Shown here one piece after another: positions 11,113 through 21,600 of a DNA stretch of 64,000 bases. Positions within the stretch are counted from its first letter, which is position 1; every line of letters starts with the position of its first letter. Source of the DNA: Globodera rostochiensis (Eukaryota; Nematoda; Chromadorea; Rhabditida; Heteroderidae); NCBI GenBank assembly GCA_018350325.1, contig JAEVLN010000003.1:393985-457984 (forward strand), written 5' to 3'. A program made the position numbers and the translations under genes. The notes below the pieces were generated by a model. That model was not told the DNA's origin. It saw nothing but the letters and a program-made list of their open reading frames with translations, and did no database searches.

Positions 11113-14100
11113 TTTGCGCATCTATGATATAAAACCAACCCAAAAAATTCACTGTTCGGTTCCGGATAAATACCCAAAAAGCCCAATTTCTTACCCGTCT
11201 CATAAGTCAGCTCAATTGTGACATTGTTCATGCCATTCAGATGCGCAGAAATGATCATTTCTGTGCCGGGCTCTTCGGTTTCAATCCAGTTTTGGGACGG
11301 GGACATTTGGCGAATTGCGTCCGGACAACAAAGTCTTGCACCTGAAAATGAGAACGGTTTAAAATTTGTCCGGGTCCGGAAGCCTCATTAACCTTGTGCC
11401 CTTTTGTCCTTTCGGAATTTTATTTCAAAAAAAGGCCGATTGCATGAAATTGCTGCTGAACATTGTGCTTGGAGATCTAACTGTTTCAGTTGAATTCGCA
11501 ACTTTTTCCCATCTTTCGGCTGAAATCAGTTTAATATTAAAAAGTATTTACCATTTCACAACATTTTCTTTATTCTCAGGTTAACTTTTACAATAATTTT
11601 AAGTTTATTATCGGTTAGAGTCTCCAAAAGTAAAAAATGTGATAAATTAGTATGATTATTTTCTTTGTTGAAATTTGAAATTTCACTCAAAATGACAAAA
11701 TTGATAAATTAAAATTACCTTGATCCTCCAATGACATGCGCATTCATAATCACCCACGCACTTTACTGAGGGATTGAACGTTCGAATTTGCCAATCGGCT
11801 TCCAATTCTCTGGTCGAGTGGACACCCAATGACGCGCAGTTGCTGTCTAATTTATGAATTGGAATCATTATCAAAAAAATAATTACTTTTAATTACCTTC
11901 TTCGAGCGTTTCACATCGCTTTCCTCCATATCCATCGGGACAAAAGCATTCCGAGCATCGCTTCGGGTTGGGATAGCCACCATTTTGGCACAAATTTTCA
12001 GCACTGCACGAATCTAAATAATAAAATAAAATAAATTGTTAATTATATCAGTATTTTAAGTGATTAAATTTATAACATTGATACTTTTAAATATCAATTT
12101 TCAATTACCGTTGCAATACATGCGATTAATTATTGCATAATCTTTGAATGACGGTTTTTCCTTTTGGCCAATTGTTTGTTGGTAGAAACGGTTGAGTGTA
12201 ATTCTTTTGTAAGTGCTGGAATATTAAGACTCAAAATGGGTTTAATTTGTAAAACCACTTACTTATACGACCCTTGCTCAGGCGGATAGTGTATTATGGA
12301 GCCAAAGTCATAGGGAAGCCCATAATTTTCAGTCTTTTTTGCATTATCTGTTTCGAACGGGTTTAATTTGATGAAACTGTAGACGTCGTTTCGTTGGTGT
12401 TCATGTGTCAAGCCGAGTGCATGCAAAAGCTCATGCACAGCTGTACCCATCTATTTTAAATAGTATTAATGAGTGGCAAATTAACAAAACAGACATCACG
12501 GCAGTTAAGCGTGAGTTCTTGCCAACCCCCTCCTCGACCAACACCAGACAGACCGCAATAATCGCCGGCGTTGACATAGTCTGAGGTGATTTGAATGCCC
12601 TGTGTTGCGTTACTCTTATCAAATGTAAAATTAACGCATGTGTTCTCCCTGAATTTTTGAAGCATGTTTTTTTTTAAATTACAATCTTTTTGAAACATAC
12701 ATTATCCATGTGACAGCTCCTTTAATTGCAGCTCTTGCGGATTCAATTTCTTTACCGACTGAAAATGATTTTTATTTATTTCGAAAAACATTTTCCTCCC
12801 ACATGATTTGAGGTCGAATCTGATCGGAATTGGAAACTCCTCCCATTTTATAGCCCAAATCAAATATTGTCTCTTCTGCCGTTGCGGCTCCTTTTCCAAT
12901 GTTGATGAATTCCGGCATTTCGCACATACTTAGATAGAAACAAATATTATTATTTCAATTTATAATAAAATTGATCGCCTAGATTTATGCTTTGAAATAA
13001 TAAATCCACCTTTCACGAGGTAGTCGTATTCGCTCTGTACTTGTTCTTTCGTATACAACACATCTTCACCGTCTTCCAACGGGTCGTTCGTTCTTTTGTC
13101 ATTGGGTGGAACTTCTGTCGATGGAAAAGCCATTCTGTCCCAGGGAGGCCGCATGAATGGCTTTAAGTCTTCCTTAAAAATCATTTATAAGTTAAATCAA
13201 TAAATTGTAAATCCACCGGAGTTGGAGCCCGACGGGGGTCAATGCACGGTCCGGATGGATTGAAGGGGGCGCACCACTCCCGCATTTCATTAATTTTACT
13301 CATAATTTGTCGAATCGGTTCACACTCGTCTCCCAACCGATCGCATTTTGATAGACGTGTCTAAATATTTAAATTTAGAAACATTTTATTTTCGTCTCTC
13401 TAACTTTGTTCGGGTTGTCCCGGTAAGGCAGCAAATTCGTTTGACGAGTGATCAGCTTTGTGAATCCCGGCCTTGAAATTTGAAAATAAATCTCCATATT
13501 CTCGTTCAGTGGCGGAACAAAGTGCACTGTTTTTGTCCAACTCCCATTGATTTGCTCATTAAAAATGGAATCCAGAACTGTTCCAGTGGCGTCTTCCTAA
13601 ACATAACGCTTAATCTTTCAGAAAATCTTAATTTCGACTTGCTTTTTGCTTTTCACTTGGTTGGTGCCCGAATTCGAAGAACGAAAAGGGAACAAATTCC
13701 ATAAGTTCAGAAACTTCTCCAAATTTGATCGGGAATTTCTTCGTTGTCTTGATCCTTAGACCAAGGCTTTTAAATTAGGAATATTCCACAAAATTTACAT
13801 TTGTTCGGAGGATGAAAGGTCCAAACTGGTCTCAAATGCCAGCATTTGTTTCTCGACTTCGCGTTGCATACAAATTCGAAGCCGAAAGCCAGCAACAAAC
13901 GAAGCTTGGTTGAGGTGTTTTTGGCAAGTTTCGGCAATTTCTTTGTTGATTTGCGTTTGGTTCTTGATGCTTTTGTAGCAAGCATAGAGCTCCAGTGATC
14001 TAAAAATCGAATATTGGCCAGAAATTGGCACTAATTATGAGGAGCAGCACTTGTCGCAAACGGATGATGTTGGCACTTTTGAGCAAGCATTGAAGTGATC

Positions 14101-14459
14101 TTTGTTTGCCACTTCAGTGATTTTTGTGTGATTATCCTGTACATGATCGGCTTTATCATCCCTTCGGTGAACAGCACATGCAATCCAATAAGATGAAGTG
14201 GAAATGTTAAGCGAAAATTTGGCAATTTCCATTGGGAACTCGATTTGAACGCAGTTGATTCCGAGATGGTTAATATGTTGTGCCTTTGGCATTACTGGAC
14301 TGAGCTGAAATCCGAATTTTGTTAAAAAATTTCTCGTAAAAGTTTCAGCTCCGGAATTCAATTCCGACATATTACCATTGTCGCTGTTGAAGTTCGATTT
14401 GTTGTTGAAGAGTACTTTGGCATTTTGGTTTGTGATTCCCATTTAGCTGCACACTGCAA

Positions 14460-15145
14460 TAATAAAATTTATATTTTCATTTAATAAATTTACCAATAAT
14501 TAATCAAAAAAGTTTTTTAAACACTTTAAATAATTATTATTTTAATATTAATTCATTGAATAAATTTACCAAATAATTAATCAAGAAAGTGTTTTTAAAC
14601 CCTTTAATAATAATTATTATTTCAATAATATTTCATTGAATAAATTTACCAAAAATTAATCAAAAAAGTTTTTTAAACCCTTTAATAATAATTATTATTT
14701 AATTGAAATAAATTTACCAAATAATTAATCAAAAAAGGTTTTTTAAATCCTTTAATAATAATTATTATTTAATTGAAATAAATTTACCAAATAATTAATC
14801 AAAAAGGTTTTTTAAACAGTTTAATAATATATTATTCATTGAATAAATTTACTAAATAAAGAAAGGTTTTTTAAACACTTTAATAATAATTATTATTTTG
14901 AATAAATTTAATAAATAATTAATCAAAAAAGGTTTTTTAAACACTTTAATAATAATTATAAGTTTACCAAATAATTAATCAAATAAAATTTTTTAAACCC
15001 TTTAATAATAATTATTATTTCAATATATTCATTGAATAAATTTACCAAATAATAATCAAAAAAGGTTTTTTAAACACTTTAATAATAATAATTATTGTTC
15101 ATTGAATAAATTTATCAAATAATTAATCCAAAAAAGGTTTTTTAA
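14460..15145. repeat. AT-rich intronic satellite, about 9 units of 70-80 bp
   Basis: Degenerate units combine TTAATAATAATTATTATTT, TTGAATAAATTTACCAAATA and AATCAAAAAAGGTTTTTTAA. They fill the intron after the exon ending KLCKTK. The paralogous intron at 31130-31550 has a shorter array, so the length is unstable. Confidence 0.9.
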
Positions 15146-16292
15146 CCTTTGTCTTGCACAGTTTCATGTCCTTTTTCCCGATGAATTGACGGATTTCCAA
15201 TGCGGCAAGTTGAAATGCCATGCCATTGAAGTCCCTCATGAATGCGCCGAAACGAATCGACTTCCAAAAATCCGCTTCAACCGATTGGTCGTCCAACGTC
15301 AATGCTTAACAAAAAAATAACAAATCATTTTTTGTGATTTTGATAAATCTTTGTTGAGGTTGATTTTGGGATAGTTCGAGATGTTACTTCCGGCATTGTC
15401 GTTGCTGATCCGTACGGCTTGCCATCCTTTGGCCCCATCATTCTCGGCACATTCATAAGCGATACTCCCATTCGGATTGTTCACTCTGAAACGACCTCCG
15501 ACTTTCCAATTTCCAGAATCCTTAGCCAATTTGCTCTGGTAGCAGATGAGACGGCTAAATTCTAAGCTTTAATATGAATAATATTTATAATTATTAATTA
15601 ATCAAAATTATAAATACGTTTGGCAATGTTTGTCCAGAGTGACCAAATCGTTTTCACACATGTTCCATATTTTGTCAGGAGGTTCGCTAGAACATTGAGA
15701 ATTTAATAAAAAACATTTAAATGACACAAATTACCCTCCATGGGCATCGAATGTCTTCAAGGCAATAAGAAGAAGCCAAAATGTAAGCAAAATCATACGA
15801 AAATTGGAGTTTTGGGATAAAAATTTAATAAATTGAATGAAAATAAATGGACAGTGTGATCGAAATGAATGTGCGATCGCTAAAAGCCTATGGAAATGAG
15901 TCATCAGCTGTCGACTTTTTGTGCATCCTCTGCTGTTGATGGGCGGTATATGTCCACTGATAAAATCAGATGACGGCAACGATTTTAACCACCACCAGAT
16001 CAAATCGAAAAGATCACTCACACTATGTAAATAACGCGCAATTGGATCGAGTGGAAAAACTGAGTGAGTGGACTCTGATGAAGGTCCTATGATCTTGGCT
16101 TAGATGATGTCATATCAATTTATTTCATTTTCGTGATTAGCAGCCACCGAAAATGTACTTTAATGGTATGGTGGATGGTGCAAAATGTATCAAATTCGTT
16201 CACGATCCCGTTTTTTGAAAGGTCGTAATCAGGATTAGAGCCGACGCCCTCAAAAAAGTTCGGAACACGGAACTCGGAATTCCGGGCCTTTT

Positions 16293-16358
16293 CGGACTGT
16301 CAAAGCGTTGGCCGTCGCCGAAGGGATTTGTCCACGGGTTGAAAGCGCGCCGATTGCA
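16293..16358 (-). pseudogene. Fragment of the 62.7-kb NPWTNPFGDGQRFDSP exon
   Basis: The minus strand encodes NPWTNPFGDGQRFDSP, identical to the plus-strand exon near 62695-62745. The match stops on both sides. It sits beside a solo arm of the long-inverted-repeat element, in the same relation the 62-kb exon has to the complete element. Confidence 0.7.
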
Positions 16359-16429
16359 AATTGTGTTCATTGGCTTTTGATTCTTTCGTTTATTGGGTAC
16401 CCAAACTAAAGCAATCCAAAGTCGAGCCA

Positions 16430-16900
16430 GAACCGAAACTTTTGAGCTCAATAAAATTCGATCGGTCCTCAAATCCGGGTCGTACATAAAAAATAAAAAT
16501 TTTTTAAATTTTGTTGCCAAATGAACAAAGTGAATTTTTGTTTCCTCGACTTCTACAAAGCGTTAATGCTTAAATCCAATACAACGGAAAATCCTAGTCT
16601 TAGTTCTCGGATATGATCAGGATTTTGGAAATAACCAGGATCAGATTTACCAAGATTTAAAAATCCTGGTTCTCAGGATATCCTGGTCCTGGTGCTTTGA
16701 CGAAAATACAAAGATTCCGTACAGAATATCAATGCCTGAAGCAATTCAGTTGTTAGCAAATTTCTGGGAGGAAAAAGCAAATTTTTGAAGGGGAGATTCA
16801 ATTACGTAAAAGGGTTGTTTTCATATTCTCGGCATTTTTGGCTTTTATTTAGTGATTTGTGCCGACAGGCGACGCCGTCTAACATTTTTTAGGAGATCGG
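16430..16900. mobile_element. Solo arm of the long-inverted-repeat element
   Basis: Shares with the 59.2/62.4-kb terminal repeats, in order, the AGCGTTAATGCTTAAATCCA block, the ATCCTGG patch, CAATTACGTAAAAGGGTTG and the GTGCCGACAGG core. The second arm is missing. Confidence 0.7.
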
Positions 16901-16940
16901 AAGGCTCCAAATTTTGTAAAATTAGTACTGTGACTCTAAC

Positions 16941-17815
16941 CAACAAATCGTAGGGCATGAATACGGTGCTGTCCGTACGGTAGGTTACTGTAGTGTTAAA
17001 GAAGGCATTTCCGTCATAATGCTTCAGTTGAAGTACATCAGCGTGTTCTGAACAGTGTTTTCCCGGTTCCATTTTTTCCGGCGGAACCGCGGTTCCGGTT
17101 CCAAAGCGGTTCCGAATTTTTGGCGGTTCCGCGAATCCGGTTACAAAACGGTGTCCGAATTTTTTCGGATGTTCCAAAGCGGTTCCGGTTCCAAAAATTT
17201 GTAAATACGGCCAAAAAATTTTAAAAATCAAAAAATGTAAAGAATTTAATGGCAAAACTTTAGTAATGGTTTTCTCGTCATGCTCGACTTAGTCTAACTT
17301 ACTCAGAATCTCTATTTTTACTTTTATTAATTTTTTTTTGGAATAATTCTTAAACAAATTATAAAACGATTACTTTTTCAATAAGAAATTAAATAATGCT
17401 AATTTGTGTTCTCCCGAAACCAGTATCTGTCTTGGATTTTGTTGTTGTGTCCGACGGCGCCGACAGGCGCCGTCGGGAAAATTTTTAACGTTTTTGATAA
17501 GAAAATCGCGCAAAAATTTCGAATTTTGCGATTTTCTATTTTCAAAAATACAATTTTGTTGCGAATTCTGCTTACTAGTGGCTTGGGTCGGCGGTGCCGA
17601 TAGGCGCGGCCGAGAGAATTTTAAATTGTTGACTTAATTTGTTAAGAGATTTTCAACCAAAATTTAAAGTTCCGCGGTTCCGCTTCCAAAGCTGTTCCGA
17701 ATTTTTGGCGGTTCCGCGGTTCCGGAACCACGGAAAACACTGGTTCTTCGACTTCGCTTTGTGGGCAATGATCAATTAAACAATTGCCGTGGAGATGGAA
17801 ATTAACACAACGCAT
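16941..17815 (-). pseudogene. Unknown secreted-type exon split by a hAT-like insertion
   Basis: Two minus-strand pieces, 17743-17815 and 16941-17052, read through in one frame if the intervening 690-bp element is removed. The first starts MRCVNFHLHGNCLIDHCPQS; the second continues ADVLQLKHYDGNAFFNTTV and ends near PYDLL at a GTTAGA donor. The restored exon has a coding-like composition and no stops. It may have been the exon upstream of the NPWTNPFGDGQRFDSP fragment, which follows in the same orientation at 16358-16293. I do not recognise the family. As it stands the insertion breaks the frame, so this is probably a pseudogene. Confidence 0.5.
17053..17742. mobile_element. 690-bp hAT-like element with GGTTCCG words
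   Basis: Ends CAGTGTTTTCC and, inverted, GGAAAACACTG fit the hAT terminal consensus. Flanks GTTCTGAA and GTTCTTCG are an imperfect 8-bp duplication. Both subterminal zones (17060-17200, 17670-17740) are degenerate repeats of GGTTCCG/CGGAACC. The middle holds two GGCGCC palindromic cores. No transposase frame is present, so it is non-autonomous. Confidence 0.7.
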
Positions 17816-17829
17816 TTTCCTCTCTTTTT

Positions 17830-18329
17830 AAAAGGAATTTTGGAATATTAAATTTAATCATATAAATGATTAGGTGTTAATTAAACAAAGCGCGATTTTA
17901 TGCGTTGTATTATTTTTGATGGAAGGTCATCTTCTCCCCGGGGGTTACCGGATAAATCCAAAAACCCCGGAGGATACAGTCAGGCTTCAGGGCATAAAAG
18001 TAGGGTTCCTCCCCGACCCCTCGGGGGCAGAAAAGTTGGGGTCGGGGGTTGGCAATGTCGGGGTTGGGGATGACCCCTTTTGTGGGCTTGGGGTCGGAGG
18101 TCGGGGTCGAGAAGGAACCCTAGATAAAAGTATACTCGTTAATGACCTGAATTGGCAATCGTTAAAATAAAAATCCATTAATTTTATTTTCGAGTTTAAT
18201 TTTTCAAAGAAATAGCGTTGAGAAAAAAAAGCAGTCGACGTCGACAAGATTAGGTAAAATATTTTTTTGGATTTTGTTGTAGGTACAGGAAAAATAATAA
18301 AATAAATTAATAAATAAATATATTACCCA
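17830..18329. other. Intergenic DNA with CCCCGACC patch
   Basis: No gene seen. 17935-18125 is rich in GTCGGGG and CCCCGACC words like those near 5830, 46640, 47210 and 62540. Confidence 0.5.
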
Positions 18330-18638
18330 CGGTTTCTGAAAAACGGCCCACCCGGCTGTTTGTTGGTGACGACGCCCAGACCTAAAACAAATCCCTCGCT
18401 GAATATATAAAATGCATCTTATTCATTCTGATCGGAATAATTTGGCTGGCCTTGGAATGTGACGGGGAGAAGCCCCCCCCCCCCTCCGGCGACGCCCCCC
18501 CCCCCCGGCGACGCCCCCACCCCGACACTTTTTCGAGCCAAAATTAATGCTCTTTCCGTATTTCACAACGAAGCGCCGGGGGCCTTTTTAAGCTGAAGGA
18601 AAACATCATTCATTCATCACTCAATTTACTTCGGCAAA
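18330..18638 (+). promoter_or_regulatory. Putative promoter of trehalase copy A
   Basis: This upstream block is conserved in all trehalase copies. It contains GGCCCACCCGGCTGTTTG, AATATATAAAATGCATC (a TATA-like stretch), C-runs separated by GGCGACGCC, CGAGCCAAAATTAATGC and GGAAAACATCATTCATTCAT just before the start codon. Conservation of position and the TATA-like box suggest a promoter. Transcription starts cannot be placed from sequence. Confidence 0.4.
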
Positions 18639-21600
18639 ATGCCGGAGTACGCCTTCATCTTCTTCCTTCTCCTCCCCTTTCTTCCATTGCTTTTGCCGCC
18701 CGCGGCGACCGCCAAAACTTTTTACCTCAAAACGCAATTCGAAAAAAACGATGGCATCGTGGAAAAGGACCTATTGAACTGCTCGCTAAACGGCATCGAC
18801 TTGACCGAACTCGGCTTGGAACGGAATTGTGAACAATGGCCGGATCTTGGTGGGACACAAATAAACAAAAAAGAAATTATCATTCTGAACTTCAGCCGCC
18901 ATTTTCTGCGACGGCAAAATCCTTGAGGTACCGGTGTATTTGTCGGGGACGCCGGGGGATGGCATGTCCGGGTCGGGGAATGGGGACGCCGGGGACGGCA
19001 TGCTTCGTGTCGGGGAATCGGGGACGCCGGGGATTGCATCTCTGGGTCGGGGAATCGGGTCGCCGGGGATGGCATGTCCGGGTCGGGGAATGGGGACGCC
19101 GGGGATGGCATGCTTCGTGTCGGGGAATCGGGGACGCCGGGGATTGCATCTCTGGGTCGGGGAATCGGGTCGCCGGGGATGGCATGTCCGGGTCGGGGAA
19201 TGCGGACGCCGGGGATGGCATGTCCGGGTCGGGGAATGCGGACGCCGGGGATTGCATGCCCATGTCGGGGAATCGGGGACGCCGGGGATGGCATGTTCGG
19301 GTCGGGGAATGGGGACGCCGGGGATGGCATGCTTCGTGTCGGGGAATCGGGGACGCCGGGGATTGCATCTCTGGGTCGGGGAATCGGGTCGCCGGGGATG
19401 GCATGTCCGGGTCGGGGAATGGGGACGCCGGGGATTGCATGCCCATGTCGGGGAATCGGGGACGCCGGGGATGGCATGTTCGGGTCGGGGAATGGGGACG
19501 CCGGGGATGACATGTCCGGGTCGGGGAATGGGGACGCCGGGGATTGCATGTCCGGGTCGGGGAATGGGGACGCCGGGGATGGCATGTCTGGGTCGGGGAA
19601 TGGGGACGCCGGGGATTGCATGTACGGGTCGGGGAATCGGGGACTTTCCAAGGCTTTAATGACGGGGAAAAAATTTTATATTTGTCTTCAGGCGGTGAAC
19701 TATTGGGGCGCGCGAATGCTTTATCTGCGCGACTCCAAACACTTTGTGGACCGTCCTCTGCTGAATGAGCCCAAAAAGGTGGTCGAGCAGTTCAAGGCCC
19801 GGTTCAATGTGACCGAATGGAAACAGTTCGTTGTCAGCGACATGAGTCCAGCCCAAGTGGACGAGCTGGGCAAATTTGTCCAAGAGAATTTTGGAAAAGC
19901 CGACGGACTGTTGATCCCGTAAAAATTCGTTTAAAAACATAAAATGAAATCAAAATTGTTAAGGCATGAGCCGGAAGATTGGAAGGAAAATCCGCAAAAA
20001 TTTGACCAAATCAAGGATGCCGAATTGAAGAAATGGGCCAACGAAATGCACAAAATGTGGAAGAAAATGAGCAAAAAAATGGCCTCAATTGTAACACAAA
20101 CAAATGGACACACTTTTAAACGATTGCCAATTAATTTAAATTACCTTTTTCAGATGAACAGCAAAGGCAACCAGCAAAAGCATTCAATGCTTTACGTGTC
20201 CAACCCTTTTGTGGTGCCGGGCGGCCGTTTCCGCGAGCTCCGCTACTGGGATTCCTACTGGATTGTGCGCGGACTGCTCGCCTCCGGTGAGTGCCAACTT
20301 TAAATTGAACGCTTTTTGGAGGAGTCGGAACAGTGCCGGGTAAAGCTCCGGCTGCAACTCCAACTTTTCATCTTAAAAATACTGCTTGAACTTTGAACAT
20401 TTACAGGAATGACGTCATCGGTACGGAACATTTGCAAAAACTTTGCCGAGCTGATCGACCGCTTTGGCTTTGTGCCGGCCGGAAATCGCATTTTTTACAG
20501 CAAACGTTCGCAACCGCCCTTCCTCACGCTGTTTGTTGTCCGATCGATAATAATTATTAATTAATTAGCATTTGATAATACACAACCTGCTTACAAATTA
20601 AGCATGGTCTATGATTATTTCGGGGCCACCGGAGACGCCAAATTTCTGAAGGAAATACTGCCAACTCTCGAAAAGGTGTCCATTATTGTCTAATAGTATT
20701 TAGTAAAAGATGCAATTGGCTCGAGACTTAAATTTGCCGAGAAAAGTTTCTCAAAAAAATTTCTTCAGCATTTTTTAATTATAATTTAATATATTTTATT
20801 CCATTTTAATGCTAAATTTCGACAGGAACTCGACTTTTGGCGAACAAAACGATCGGTGGAAGTCATTGTGAAGGGCAAGAAAAAGACATTCTACCAGTAC
20901 AGGGCGGACACCAATGTTTGTGATAATTTAATTTTAATTGTTTCTTTTTGCAATTTTAAAAAATACAATAAAAGTTGGTTAAATAAATTAATTCAATTTT
21001 GCTTTTTAGTACATTTTTTTTTTGCAATTTTTAGATGCCGCGGCCGGAGGCATTTTGCCAAGATGTTGATCTTGTGAAGAACATGACGGACCCAAAGGAA
21101 AAGGCCAAAGTTTGGCGAAACATCGCTTCAGCATCGGAGTCGGGCTGGGATTTTAGCTGTGAGAAGCGGCGGCACAATTCACTAATTATTTACTAATTAT
21201 GTCATTAATTAAGCGCGATGGATTCAAAAAGACGAGGCGGACACGGCGAACGCGTGGAAGCTGACCAATTTGATGACCACCAGAATTGTGCCGATGGATT
21301 TGAACGCGTTGATGTGCGGGAATATGGAGATGCTAGCCCATCTGTACCTCCAAATTGGTCGGTGGCAGGCTTAACTTCCGCTGGGGTTGGACGTAATTAG
21401 CATTACGGTTGTGGAAATTAAGGAATACGGTAGTTCCGCCAAGGGGGAGGGCGTAATTACGAATTACAGTTTTTGATTATTTGGGATTAGCCCCTTAATC
21501 CCCGATTTGCCCATCCCCAAATTGGGCATCATCAAATCCCCTGATTATTCATTCCTTCTGAAAATCACCAAACCCAGGAATACCCAATCCGCCCAATCCC

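Larger units (their letters stand above)
9985..15796 (-). pseudogene. Astacin-family metalloprotease, copy 1, degenerate
   Basis: This is a direct duplicate of the gene at 25580-32285, with the same exon order from signal peptide (ATG at 15796) to terminal exon (stop at 9985). The zinc site HELLHALGLTHEHQR is intact in exon 12263-12450, and a basic QRQKRQ site precedes the mature domain. Three features argue for decay. The donor after exon 3 (near 15351) reads AT where copy 2 reads GT, so read-through meets a stop. The exon near 13635-13760 lacks a donor in the required phase. The Met-turn reads SIIHY instead of SIMHY. Astacins are secreted zinc endopeptidases, and a Met-turn change would be expected to disturb the zinc site. 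The gene may still make a shortened product. A hAT-like element lies near its 3' end and an AT-rich satellite fills one intron. Confidence 0.65.

Noticed and set aside
15299..15529. Stand-alone 76-residue protein
   Set aside because: It is exon 3 of the astacin gene reading into its intron; in copy 2 the exon has a normal donor.
18836..19660. Long Gly/Arg-rich or Pro-rich proteins on both strands
   Set aside because: They are frames through the GC-rich minisatellite of trehalase intron 2. The trehalase reading frame lies on both sides of it.
21218..21400. Separate small gene starting MDSKRRGGHGE, also at 36928 and 51887
   Set aside because: Out-of-frame reading of trehalase exon 10; the in-frame product is RWIQKDEADTANAW.
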